Shown: piece after piece, positions 34,916-47,130 of the stretch
Layout of the letters: each line of letters begins with the position of its first letter
How positions within the stretch are numbered: position 1 is the first letter of the stretch
Source: Hirudinaria manillensis
Lineage: Eukaryota; Annelida; Clitellata; Hirudinida; Hirudinidae
DNA: 64,000 bases
Assembly (NCBI GenBank): GCA_034509925.1
Contig: CM067528.1
Span: 5,283,501 to 5,347,500, forward strand
Direction of reading: 5' to 3'
Notes under the pieces: model-generated
What the model saw: only the letters and a program-made list of their open reading frames with translations
Told to the model about the DNA's origin: nothing
The model's database searches: none
Made by a program: the position numbers and the translations under genes

Positions 34916-37900
34916 TCAGTGAGTGGATTTGAGTGAGGTGGCCGAAAACTTCATCCTCTTCTGCTTCTGCCGCTGGTTGCAGAACCAAACCCTGACGACG
35001 TTTTTCCGCAAATCGAGCTTGTCTGCTATCTGAGCGATCTTCTCCCCGCTCGGTCTCGGCTGGATGGCAAAGTAGGCCTCCAAGGATCTCTTCTCGGGAC
35101 CGGCGATGGAAGTCCGTTTTCGTTTTTTGTCGACAAATTCGGACGCCGAACCGTCTCCGATGCTGTTCAAATAATCCTCCCTCATCCTCGCTTCTCTGGC
35201 CGCGTTCTCGGCTTCGCAAAGCCATGCCTGGAGCACCGGCTTCAAAGCGACCATGTTGTTGTGGCTCAGAGTCAGAGATTCGAACCTACAGATAGTACTC
35301 TGGCTCAAAGAACCGACCCCCGGCAGCTTCAACTTCCCCAGAGCTGCTCCCACGTCTGCCTGAGTGGCACCGAGTTTGATTCTTCGCTGTTTGAAATGCT
35401 CGGCGAACGCTTCCAGATCTCGCGGATCGCAATCGCTGCCACCGATTTCTCCGTGTTGAGTCGCTGCTACCACGGCCGCTGCGACCACTTCCGACATGGA
35501 AGCCGACGACGTCAGCGGAGGTGACGGTTTGAGGCTGTTGCACTTTAAAGCCTGGAAAGAGTTCGGCTGGTTTAGGTCCTTGCAAATGCTCGCATTCGAC
35601 GGCGGATGATATCCGGTCGAGATGTAGGCACCAGATGGAGAATGGTTTTTGTCGCTGAGAGTTGAGCTGAGGCGTTGACCGTTCAGTGTCGTCGGAGAGA
35701 AGAAGAGAGCATCGGTCTGGCAGTAGTTGAACTGAGAGTAATATGGAGACTCGTTGGAATAATAAATATTTCCGTGGTTGGCAAAAGAGAATTTTTCTTG
35801 GGCTTGAATGTGACCGGAATAATTCTGAGTCGGATAACGAGGCTGTCTCGGGTTGTGAAAAAACATGTTCTGATGTGCAACTTCGGACATTCTAGGAGAG
35901 AATTTGTGGCTTTCGATGGAAGGTTTGTCTGGCAATTCAATCGGAGAAGCAGCTGGAGACATGGAATGGTCTTTGAGCAAGGAATCATTGAAGTGTTTTT
36001 TGTTGCAAGAGGAAAGAGATTTCGCTTGTTGCTGCTGTTGATGTTGTTGTTGTTGTTGTTGTTGTTGACTGTCGTAGACCGAGTCAAAGGACGTGTTGTT
36101 GAAAAACTCTCGTCTCGCCGGCTGAAGATTCAACTGTAGGTGGTAGTTGTTTTCGTCGGGCAGGAAGCCGTAGTAAGGATCCTGAAAGGTATGAAGTGAC
36201 TTTTATTACGATTGAACAGAGATCGTTTAATGATGCGATGTTTGTGCAACATTTAAAAGGCACTTTAAAGTGAAATTTTTGCTTGTATGCCGAAGCGTGT
36301 ATGGTCCATCCAATTGTCCGTAAGACGTATGGCTTGCGTGCAGATTGTCTGTATCAAGTGGCCATCCTGTAATGGAATTGTCGCGATATTTTGAACAGCC
36401 CCAGGCTGATTGCCTTCCTCTGTCGATCTCTTCTCAACTTCTTCTCCTCATCATCATCTTCTTCATCTCCTTCTTCTTCGAGTTCTTTCATGTTTTTGCT
36501 TTTTAATGTTTTTATCGCGCAGAAAAAATATTTTATTTCAGAGAACAAATATTCTACACTGAGGACGTCTCGTGGGAGATGATGAAACAGCGCGTAAAAA
36601 TCTCTTCCTTTGAAGATGATGACTCATTTGGAGGTCTCTTCATTAGTGGAAATGCTGAGAACTGACAACTGGAAATCGGATGGAATTGTAACTTTGTAAT
36701 GCAGTCTGTTGCTCCGTTGGAACATCACGCCATCGCAAGCGGACTCGAGCGGTAGTAGAACGCCTGTGATGTTGATCCCGCGGGACCAGTAAATCATAAT
36801 TATTCGCAAGTATCGAGGACTCCACGACATCCATTAGTAGTTAATCAAGCCCTACACGGCTGGCCCATTCTAGGCCCCACGTAAATGCTTCCCTTGCGAT
36901 GTCGCACAGTTTTTCCACTTATTTTCAGGAATAAGTGACCATCGCGTTCGAACGAAAAACCTGCCACGTGCAGACATCACCACCGTGTCTGAGCGATAGA
37001 AAATGCTTTCCAGAATCGGAAAACGAGACATTCACGTGGTCCAGAGGTCGCTAAGACATGGAGTAGAAGCATTGACAACCGTTAATGGACAGTCTTATAA
37101 GATAATTACAGACCTCCGTTGCAGCTTAAAACGGAAAACTGGAAAGAGGAAGAAAACATGCGAGAATACGTACGCTTGCGCTGATGGAAATATGAAAGCA
37201 TCGCCATCATTTGCCACGAGAGGGTCGTGACCAAATTCTTGATTCCAAGACTGGAAATTTAAGGAGATTGTGACCAATTTAAAGAATTATTTTGATGCTG
37301 GAAGAGTCGAGAACGGAGTGCTGTGACACGGATGTCGGCGTCTCAACGTCAACTGGAAATCATTGGCGATGCCATCAATCACTCGGTGACCAGCAAACGA
37401 CAAGACGGATGAACCATTCCCCCCACCTGGCATGTTCTTTTGCGACCACCTGCTGGTAACATGATAGCACTTCAAGGAATGATCTACACGTGAGTTCTTA
37501 AATGCTTCGACATCGACCAACCAAAGCCGTCCAAAAGTGCTGAATGTTTACATGTTTACTACAAGCAGGCAAATAATATTGGATTTTTTTTTCGAATTTG
37601 AATTTTCCGAAAATAAAGACGTATTTTTTTTACCGATGTTTATGTTTCCGTCAGTCTCTCAATAGCAGCGGAAAGGAGATAAATAAGGTCGTATGTTTGG
37701 CGCATGCTCACTGGATGGAAGCCAAAGTGGGAGGAGTCTATCGCAACGAGTGATAATTGGGGAGTGAAGTTTGATTTAAAACTTGACCTTTTAACTTCCA
37801 AATGGATGAATTTTTGATGGAGAAATGAAATTAAAAGTGTTTATTCACGTATTTGTTCAACAACTGAACGATGCTGAGACAAATTAAAATAAAATAATAG

Positions 37901-38319
37901 ATACTCAATTTAAATTGAATAAACATCCAATTTAACGATTTTCATTTATAGAGTACATATGCAAATCAAAACAAAATTAATTTATGCAGTTTGAAAAAAA
38001 ATGGTCCGACAAATTTGTACGATAAATTTATAAACGGCACAAGATACAAACAACTGATTGAAATTTTAGGAAGCACTCACGTAAGGTTGGCTGCTCGGTG
38101 ACCTGTTCTTCAAGCGTGCCTCTGGCACTCTTTGAGACCCCACAGACAGAAAAACATCCTGGAGGTTGCCATGGGAACCGTGGTTGTAATCCTGAAAGAT
38201 GGATGAAGAGGCTCCATGACAGACGGAAAGAGGGAAGGAAGGAAGGCAAAAAAAACCAAAAAAAAAACAACCACCTGGTGGAAACCTCCGTAAGACGCTT
38301 GCAACATGGTGGCTGTCAT
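34916..38319 (-). CDS. POU4: POU class 4 (Brn-3/acj6/unc-86) homeodomain factor
   Basis: Neuronal and sensory-cell fate regulator in animals. Exons: 38319-38275, 38191-38081, 36181-34916 (TGA), in phase, 473 residues. The last exon carries the POU-specific domain (DLEAFAEHFKQRRIKLGATQ, SLSQSTICRFESLTLSHNN) and the POU homeodomain (KKRKRTS, EKRSLEAYFAIQPRP, KNVVRVWFCNQRQKQKRMKFS), which match class 4 strongly. The linker contains about 17 extra residues (around LNSIGDGSASEFVD) compared with vertebrate POU4. N-terminal to it are a polyQ tract (CAA-rich, 36028-36070), Tyr/Asn/Ser-rich sequence and an Ala-rich helix. The family's POU-IV box is not visible in the N-terminal exons, so an upstream exon may be missing or the motif may be lost. 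An ATG four codons downstream (38307) is also possible. Confidence 0.95.
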
Positions 38320-38611
38320 GACGAGTGGGAAGGTGCCTCTAATCGATCAGAAAGCTACGAAATCACGCCTGAAAAGATTGCAATTCATAATTTAGGATGG
38401 CAGTGTTTATCGCGACGAAGCCGGAAAGATATTCCATGCGAATGGGGGATGCAACTAATAAGCATCCTGTCGTGCGCCCGTGCAACATCAACATCAGGTC
38501 CGTGTATCCATTGTTCGCAATGCACCAATGGTTTCCACCACGGACCACTTGAACGCTTCTCAAGCCCTGCCTACCACTCATTGTCACCACCCCCTCGATT
38601 AGTATCATTAC

Positions 38612-38623
38612 TATTATTACTAA

Positions 38624-38658
<35 letters not shown>

Positions 38659-38785
38659 CTATTATTATTCTTATTATTATTATTATCATTATTATTAATG
38701 CTATTATTATTATTATTCTTATTATTATTATTATCATTATTATTGCTATTACTATTGCCATCTCGTCTTCACCGTCGTCGTCGTC
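38612..38785. repeat. TTA/ATT and CGT trinucleotide arrays upstream of POU4
   Basis: Imperfect (TTA)n with ATG and TTC interruptions to about 38757, followed by a short (CGT)n at 38771-38788. The array yields long Leu-rich and Ile-rich frames on the two strands that are artefacts. Confidence 0.85.
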
Positions 38786-39091
38786 GTCATCGTTTTGTTC
38801 AATCGACCGAATCCAAGCCTGACTTTGAAGTTTTTAAAGATTGAAGATGGAGTGAGCGATGATAAAGGAGTCCGTGTCGTATCCATCCAAGGCAAACGAA
38901 CGAGTTCATTGGTTTATTTTATGATCACGTGACAGGCGAACAAAAACAAAATAAATATCTGGCAATCGTCGAAATGGTTCGCCATTATCGACCGAATATC
39001 TCTCTAAATTGAATCCGCCACAAAGGAGTGGAAAATAAATTTACTTTTGAGTCAATTAATTATGAACGAAATAATTTTTCTGTCGACGATA

Positions 39092-39141
39092 TGAGATCGA
39101 GAGAGAGAGAGAGAAAGAAAGAGAGAGAGAGAGAGAGAGAG
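39092..39141. repeat. GA-rich dinucleotide tract upstream of POU4
   Basis: About 50 bp of (GA)n with AAAG interruptions, 770 bp upstream of the POU4 start codon. It may be a simple microsatellite. In insects such tracts bind GAGA factor, but nothing here shows that function. Confidence 0.75.
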
Positions 39142-42100
39142 ACTCGCCACACGTCGAAGTTGCGGTGGAATCCGGAGTGAAATTCTTCTTCAATTGAGTG
39201 GATGGGGACATTTCAATGTCTTATTTTTGAAGTCCTACAAGCAAATTAATTTCCTCTGATCCATTGAAGTCGCCTGCTATCGCTTGTTGAAACAAAGCTG
39301 GGAACAAAGTTGTCATCCATTATTCATTCTGTTATTCAAACATATCTCGATTATCACGTTTAGTATCTTTCTCTTTTCAAACGTAGCTCATTCAATTCCT
39401 ACGCCATGCTGTACACAAAACAATGGCACACGACTCGTCTGCGTTTTCAGCGCCCGTCCTCTAATTGTTCGTCCTGTGACAAATTGTTGCCAAGTTCTGC
39501 CGCTCTGGTCCGTCGTCCTTTGAAAAGACGACAAAACGCTCTGAAATTCAGTTCGTTTTTAACATTTTAATTGCATTCAACGTTAAAAAAAATCAAGGAA
39601 GAGGAGAAAGGGAAGTACTCCATTGTTTCAGCGGAGTTGAGTGCTCCTGGTAACTTGGAATTTGATTAGAGGCCACAATGGCTGACCTGTGTACACTTAA
39701 CTGGAGCGCTGTTATGAATCCTTAAATAATTCAACGAATTATCGGGACACAACCCTTCGTCGTTCATCGAAACATCATCTCCTCATGATTCTGTTGAAAT
39801 TAGATTAAACCGTCCTTTCGCCAGCATTTCACAGTCGATGGTTCTCAGTCCCTGTGGTTCTGCGTTCAAAACCCAGCGGAGGACCGATGCCAGAAGAAAA
39901 CTTGGCCCTATTATTTGTTCGAGTGGTCTCAGAGCTCGTGAATAATTGAAGCGGGGGCGACAATTTTATCGAATTTGTGGAGACTCTGCCGTCTAAGTGA
40001 CCAATTGAGATTCAGTGCAAGCTCCAAGGCGCCATTATAAATCGCTTCCACTTTTACTCCTCCTAACCCTGGATTCGAACCCCTCTTAACTTTTCCACTC
40101 CTCAATTATTCACTGTTTTCCAGGAGCGTTCAATGCAACTAACCAGCCTCCACGTGATCGCCTCATGAATATTCATAACTCTCCGTCATATTCTTCCGGT
40201 CGCTCGGATCCATTGCGACATTTCCAGTCTCCGGGGATCTTTCCAGGTGTCGTTGGCTGGGAGTCCCACCTGAGTTCTTCCAGTGTAAACACAATTTGCA
40301 TTCCTTCTTCACACTTCGTTGTACGATTAACACGTCACTGATCTCCAGGTCATTATAATAATTTATGCTGCATAATTTAGCAGGCCCAGTGGAGCATTCA
40401 CTCGTGTGACCTCGCCTCGCATATGAAATGTTATGAAATGATTAAAGTGAACATTTGTTGAGAGTGACAAATTTAGAATTAAGTTTTAGTATTCCTTTGG
40501 TACCGTTTTTATTTAGAGAACCGTTATCTATAATGTTTTAGAAGCAGCTAACTGGTCAGACTCTCCTGTCAACAAGCTAAGAATATAATCGCACAGGCAT
40601 CGTGAGTTGGTACTGCCTAAAAATCAACGAATTAACCCTGTAACTTAGGTGAAATGTTATGTTGATCGATGGAATTTCTTTTATATAATGGACAATTAAG
40701 TTAGCAAATTAAGCTTATTCGACGAAGGGAAAGATTGGATCGATTGGGTTGCAGGAATGCGACGTCAGCTCTGATTTTTAACGCAAGTCATGAACCACCA
40801 TAAAACCAGTCAGGCATCTTGAGGTAACATTGAACAAAATTTAACGAAACTTCGACCCTTGGAAAAGGCTAAAATGGCCTCGAAAATTTCATATGATAAC
40901 ATATTAAAGATAAAGATTTGAAATGAAAATGTTACGATAATTGGTTGGAAAATAAATAATTAAAATACATCACCGGATATTGTAATTATTATTTATGAAA
41001 AGTTCTAAATTGTGGAAAATGTATTTGCTCTATCGAAAAAACTGCATTTACTGTAATCGCCTAGTTTATCGCTAGATGTCCTTTTAAACTAATCGAATAT
41101 CTACATCTCACATAACCAGTAGCAGCATTTCAAAATTTGTCAAAGTAGAGGAGAATTGTTGATGACCTTTTTCGTTTCTAACACCAATCACTCGAGTCAC
41201 ATATTGACGGTAGTGGAAGTATCGAGGATGCAAAAATAGACACATAATTTTCGATTTTTCATCTCTCCTTTTAAAAATCTTCCTTCTGTTAAATATTTAC
41301 ATTTTATTTATATTCATTTATGAGTGGCCTCCTGGCAGCCTGGTTCGATAAATCAAACGATGCGTTTAACTTTTCCATTCAATTTATACCGAGAATGCAT
41401 TATGAGCGATTATCAAAATGTCAATCCTGAATCCAAGAATCACATTAAATGACACAATAATACATCATAATTTCCTGATTACAACCTGCGACCTTTTGCC
41501 AATAAAGAGGGCTCAAAAGATGGGGGTACGAGTTTTTGACAGGTTATGAAATAATCAAATCATGAGAGGTCAAAATTTTTCGCCGATAAGTTACTTAATT
41601 TCTTCCAAACTTGTAACACAACATTCGAACTCGCGGAATTTTATGCCCATCGATTTCAAAATGACAAGGAAGACAAGGAGTGACGGCTTCAACTGAGAAA
41701 ATGTTTGGATTCAGTGCTTTCCGACTTGATGAAATGATTGGCAGTTTTGATTGAATAAAATAAGTTAACAACGGGTGGGCACTTTGGTTCTCTATTGTTT
41801 GTAAATAAATAAACTGTTATTGTACTAGAAACGAAATTTATATAATACCATTTCTAAATGAAAGGTAAAGGTTATATTTGAAATTTGTCATGGCTTTAGG
41901 GAGTTGAGGATTAAAGTTCGGAAAATAAGATAATCAAATTTTAGCAAAGATTTGTGATCTGCTAAGCCTCATCGACATTTGAAATATAAGATATTTAAAT
42001 ATGTCACTCTCATCAAGAGGACAATAATGTTTATCCGAATGCACTTCTCAGCTAATTAACTTCTGATTTATCAAATGAGTTGGAGACCTTCAAGTAAATC

Positions 42101-43683
42101 GATCAATTTGGGGTAATTTAATTTGTAACTAGTTTTTAAATTTATTTATACCAAATTTTACAGACTTTCATCAAGTTTATGAAAAGTTTGCGTCGACGTA
42201 ATTTGTTTTGTGTGGATTTTGTCGGGTGGCACTTTGGCCGCTCTTCGTCGGTTCATTATTCGATATCGCAGATAAATTGACGTTGCCTTTGAAGATGTTC
42301 ATAATAGGGTGAGTTCATTTTTAATTTCTGGCTTCAGACAGTCTATTATTATACTAATTAGTTCCATTATCGCTATTTTTAACTAAGTAACGGTTTCTAT
42401 TATTGGTTGGCCTGCTTGAGTAAATCTGTTCGTTGAATTTAAAACATTTGTCCAGATTATATAATTATGCAATATATAACTTGGGTTTGGTTGTTAAATA
42501 ACTACGATTTCGAAGGGGTGGTTTTATGCTTAGATCTATAATTATCAATTGACTCGTTTTTCAAATCAGTTTATGAATTGGCGATTCTTGTGAAAGTGTT
42601 TACCAAAATTTAGGGATCATTGACATTTTGTTTAAATTTTGAGATGGGAAGTGATTTTTAATGAAGGTTTGTACCCTTCAAACAAAAAAGAGTTTAAAGC
42701 TCGGGACACACAGACATTGTTTATAAACATATTAACTATCAGAACTTCAACCATATATATTCTACAACAATAATAGACAACTTTGAAGATGCTTGTATTT
42801 CTTTTACTCATTGAAATGACTGCATAATTTGATTTAAAGAACTGGAAAAGGAAAATATGCTGCAAAGTGAACATAGCATAAGGTAGGTTAAAGTAATTTG
42901 GCCAGGAATTCAGGGTATTAAGTTTACACCCACTCCTGTGTAGCAGGCATTTGGTCCGGGCACTCTCTCACTGATTCGCAATCATCATCTCACCTGTTGA
43001 TTGCCTAGTGATTAAGTCACTTTCACCCAGTCAGGTAGAGCTTCTTTCACATTTGCAAAGTCAATAAGAGGGCAACCCTTCAGATGTTGTTGTGATGTTA
43101 GAGATTTTATTTTGAGGCGCACGCGCACATCATTCTCCTGCTACGACATTTAAAACCCGATTGTTTTGCTCGACGATGTTTTAATACTCCGTCAAGTCAT
43201 CAAAATATCTGTGAACGAGACTTTTTAATGCACGTGCATGGGATGGCTTATTGGTTCATTTCCTCCCCTGTTAGTCACTTATTAATTCTGCATTAGGCTA
43301 AGCAGAATGGAATCTAAAGATAGATGTCTGGCATTATAAAAGCATTGCCTCCACAGCCCTTGTACTTTTGTCTCCATGTATTTCATTGCAAGTGTTGTGA
43401 ATAATTTGAGAAAGTGGGTGCTTTGAACTGTTTGAAAACTAGGAAATTGTTGACAGAACAAACTTAGCAGAAGAAATTTGAATGAACAACAAAAATAGTC
43501 CTCACCCGGAGCTCTCAATTCAAGGGTGTTTCAAGAACCGTTCTATAGAAATTGTTGAGAGCTGATCGAGGCTTCTTAGGGCAAACTCCCTCAGTGCACC
43601 TATGTCATGCTTGAGTGGATGTTCTGCTGTTTATTGAGTTTATTGCATTTCAAACTTCTTATTTTTGACAGATTCATTAACTG
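39142..43683. other. intergenic, no gene seen
   Basis: About 4.5 kb between the divergent POU4 and zinc-finger genes. No frame resembles a protein. An acceptor-like TTTTTGACAG at about 43663-43672 just before the zinc-finger start suggests a 5' UTR intron. The length suggests regulatory DNA for POU4, but no specific site can be supported. Confidence 0.5.
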
Positions 43684-45099
43684 ATGAAGCAGTTCTCTCA
43701 TCATTCCATGGCATACTTGGAGGCTTGTGATCAAAAACCTATGGTTCAGTACCTGCAGAGTGCCATTATTCAGCTCTTCAATGACCATATCCCCTACAAC
43801 GAAAACCTCCAAATCCTTGGTGTCCTTTGCGTAACCGTGGATGACCAGGTGGATGAAATTGTCGTCAAGGTCAACAGCACCCTCAAAAGGATAAATTCTC
43901 TCACTCCTCCAAAAGAGAGATCTCCAGATATTAAAAACAGTAATGTGCAATTGAAAGATTCTTCCTACTGCAACACTGACCAGCCTGTTTCACTTGCAAC
44001 CTCTGAAGTTCTTGGAAATGAACATGTTTCTTCTCCATTGGAATTGAATATAGTTTCCCACAAATCCAGAGGACGCAAGCAATCCAAGCCAGCCAAAATC
44101 AGATCTGTCGATTACAGCCAGGATGAACCTACCGTCAATGAGCTGATGCAAAGAGATCGTTGCGGAGATTCCTCGCCCGGTGAAGAAGCTGCATGTTTCA
44201 GGAAAAGGAAGTATTTACTACAAAATGAAAGAGATGAAGAGAGATGCCTGAGCTTTGAACTAGCCGGGGATGGCTCACGAGAAAATCTTCAGATAAAGAC
44301 CGAGTTGCAGAACGAAGGATATTATTCTCGCCACGGGCTCGATTTAAGTCTGTTCTCGAAGAAAAATGTCAAACAAGAGAGCGAAGGCTGCTTAGCAACA
44401 TCTTCGATCTGCGACGATGAGGACAAAGTAGTCTCTACTTCCATTCTTAATTCTGCTACCATGCACCGTCACCACGACCATCACCATCCCTGCAACTTGC
44501 CCTTCGGTGCTTCTAAGAGCCACTTTGTTGCTCTCCTGAAACACTCTCCCAGTCTTCCTGCACATTCAACGTCGTCTCTGTACAGAAAGATTCTCCCTGC
44601 AGGTCCTGGTGACTTCAAGCATCAATTGGCGAGCAGTTCGTATCTTCAAAACAGCCAGATCGTCTCGGACGGCTTCGAGTTCAAGAACGAAGACGATTAT
44701 TTGCTCGACTGTCTGAGCTCCGACGGAAAGAAAAGACGTCGAAGAAGTTTGGAAGATGCACTGACCGCAGATGAAATGCTCGAATACATGGGATCTCACG
44801 AGAAATCCGAAGCTTCTTTTGCTTGTCGCATCTGCGGAGAGACCTCTTCGGACCTCCTCAAGTACTTCCACCACACCCTGTCTTGTCACAAGGCTTTCAT
44901 TTGTCACCAGTGCGGAAGGTGCTTTACCACCAAGAGCTCCCTGCTGAGGCACAGACCCATACATACCGGTCTCAGGAGGTTCGCTTGTGGGATCTGCCAC
45001 AAGGCCTTCTATCGCAAAGACAAATGCAAGGCTCACATAAAGAAGCATGCAGAAGTGCAAGAAGACCAGGATGCTTCACACAATCTTCAAGTTCTATAG
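43684..45099 (+). CDS. C2H2 zinc-finger protein of unknown family
   Basis: Single coding exon, 471 residues. An N-terminal segment of about residues 10-65 (QLFNDHIPYNENLQILGVLC, VDEIVVKVNS) looks folded but I do not recognise it; it is not a clear BTB or PR domain. The middle is disordered, with two SUMO-type psi-K-x-E sites (IKTE, VKQE), a His run (HRHHDHHHP) and a basic patch (KKRRRR). At about 381-460 are three fingers: a degenerate first (CRIC, spacing irregular, HHTLSCH) and two canonical C-x2-C-x12-H-x3-H fingers joined by HTGLRRF, the last ending AHIKKH. A DNA-binding regulator is the likely role. The start is the first ATG of the frame, shortly after a possible splice acceptor. Confidence 0.85.
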   Translation: MKQFSHHSMAYLEACDQKPMVQYLQSAIIQLFNDHIPYNENLQILGVLCVTVDDQVDEIVVKVNSTLKRINSLTPPKERSPDIKNSNVQLKDSSYCNTDQPVSLATSEVLGNEHVSSPLELNIVSHKSRGRKQSKPAKIRSVDYSQDEPTVNELMQRDRCGDSSPGEEAACFRKRKYLLQNERDEERCLSFELAGDGSRENLQIKTELQNEGYYSRHGLDLSLFSKKNVKQESEGCLATSSICDDEDKVVSTSILNSATMHRHHDHHHPCNLPFGASKSHFVALLKHSPSLPAHSTSSLYRKILPAGPGDFKHQLASSSYLQNSQIVSDGFEFKNEDDYLLDCLSSDGKKRRRRSLEDALTADEMLEYMGSHEKSEASFACRICGETSSDLLKYFHHTLSCHKAFICHQCGRCFTTKSSLLRHRPIHTGLRRFACGICHKAFYRKDKCKAHIKKHAEVQEDQDASHNLQVL

Positions 45100-47130
45100 G
45101 CAGGCTTTGATCTTACCTTTTACCTCCTCTGCTGTTTATATTGAATGGGTGATGCTTCAAGAATTATTATTAGTCTTAGGTTTAGTCAAATTTCAGTTTT
45201 GAATATCAGTTGATTTTGTATTTAGTTAAATTCAAAGCTTTGTGATTTCATGAAGATTTGTAAACTACTTTCCTAGTGAGTTTTGTTTAGTGTGCAGTTT
45301 AACAGCTGTTAGCGGTGATTGAAGTTTAGTTTTTATTGTCGCTTGGAAACATATATTCTATCATGAGCATGCAATAAGGACTTTAAATGATTTTTACCCT
45401 GCTTCATGGCCAGGGTAACACGTTTCTGTCGTCGTCACCATCGCAGGCTTTATTATCTGCATTGAATACTTGATTTTTTGGCCATATCTGCATTAAGTTG
45501 GTTGGAAATTTTCTGTCCAAAATTTTTTTTAAAAATAGGTCTGCTTTTCTAAAATCTTCTTTCATTTGCAGACATAACGAGCTTTTGCACCGTTGCTATT
45601 GTTAGGCCGATTCTAGTTTCCAAATCAAAATTTTGTGATGCATTCTATGTATATATAAATACAATTTGATATTTTTATAAATTTATTTATTCCTTACTTG
45701 AAATATTGACCAAATGTGGTTTAATCTCACTACCTCAAAAAGTTTTAACAATCTTCGTTCATATTGAGAAGCTTTATTCCTTAAATAGGAAAGGAAATGA
45801 TTTGATCATCAATTGATTTCCTTTGCTTTCAAAGAACTTGCACAGGGTCTGAATTGTCATACTTCATAGAAATGTGCCTTGGTATAAACCTTTATCTCCA
45901 ACTTTTTGATTTCTCTGCAGCTTCTTTGCCAGGATGGAAGTGCCAGCATCTTCTTCATCTTTGTAACATTCTTGAACGTGTGATTCGTTATTAACGTGTG
46001 GTTATTAATAATATTTTGCTTGAAGAGATCACTTGTTTACAATAAATTATATTTTGAGTTGGTTTTTTAACTGAACGACTTGAACATTGTTGGATGTTAA
46101 AAAAAGAAGAATTCAATTTAAAAGTGTTTTATGTTCCTAATTAATTGTTAGAAATAAAATTTTCTGATTTACATCAACCAGGTCTTTAAATATCTGAATA
46201 TATTTGAAAACAAAGTCTAAAATGCCTCATATACACATTTATCACATTTGTTGTTAGATCATAAATCTTAACCCATCAAATAGAAAGTATTCTTGCCATT
46301 GTGAAGTTGCCCATGAATTGTCAGCTAAGCTGTTCAACTTGCTTCAGAAATTCTCTGCAAGGCTTTAATTTCTCAATTTTGGACCTGATTTCAATGCCAG
46401 AGCAACTTGTCTTTATAGCAGGGGTGCACAGGCCAAATGAAGTCAAATGCATGAAACAGGGAAAGTAGGAGTCAGGATAAGGTGAGGAGCTGATATTGAT
46501 TCGTCGGAGAATCACATCGTTACATTTCTACAAAGTTTTAACTGCATACTCTTTCCCACTTCTTCTGAATTTAACATGAAGGAAGTTGAGAATAGTGATA
46601 TAGATATTGTGTTTAAAAACACTTTTGTTCTGAAATGAGCAAAAAAGAATGAAAATTAAAGTACAGAATGTTGTCAGTTGTATTCGTGGCAGTTAAAAAT
46701 GAGTAATAGAATGCAATTGTAGCTCTGTGGGTTGTAGTTCGGACATCCCTCTATTTTATAGAAATAAAATGTTTTAAAAAATTCTTAATTAGGGGTGGCT
46801 GGTCTCAAGAACTGCAAAAGCTCTGCTGGTGATGGTTTTGACATCATCTAACAAATAAATCAGTCACCACTGAATATGATATTTATTTTGTATCACACAT
46901 TAATCATAACTAAGGTTAAGTTTATTCCAGCCCAGTAAAATAATAAATAAATGTACATACATTACTCTCTTTGCTTTCCTATCATTGGGTGATGCAATAA
47001 AACTTGCTCCTCAACCAAATGTAGTTCCATATAAATTTGTAATTTTGGAAATTCAGGTCAAGTAATTTATCATGCATAACTTGATTAAAATCATTTTGTA
47101 TCTAAACTGAGGTCAATAATTTGTAATGTT
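45100..47130. other. convergent 3' flanks of the zinc-finger and YdjC genes
   Basis: Long AT-rich interval without genes. It should contain the 3' UTR of the zinc-finger gene; AATAAA occurs at about 46042, far downstream. No repeat family is evident. Confidence 0.5.

Noticed and set aside
35675-36139. 154-codon plus-strand frame
   Set aside because: Antisense to the POU4 exon; its Leu run is the complement of the polyQ tract.
38098-38844. 248-codon frame (+) with a long Leu run, and an Ile-rich frame on the other strand
   Set aside because: The first part is antisense to POU4 exons and the rest is the TTA microsatellite.
40060-40090. GGTTCGAATCC tRNA T-loop consensus on the minus strand
   Set aside because: The flanking bases do not form a T-stem and there is no D-arm or acceptor pairing.
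44566-45060. 164-codon minus-strand frame
   Set aside because: Antisense shadow of the zinc-finger coding exon.
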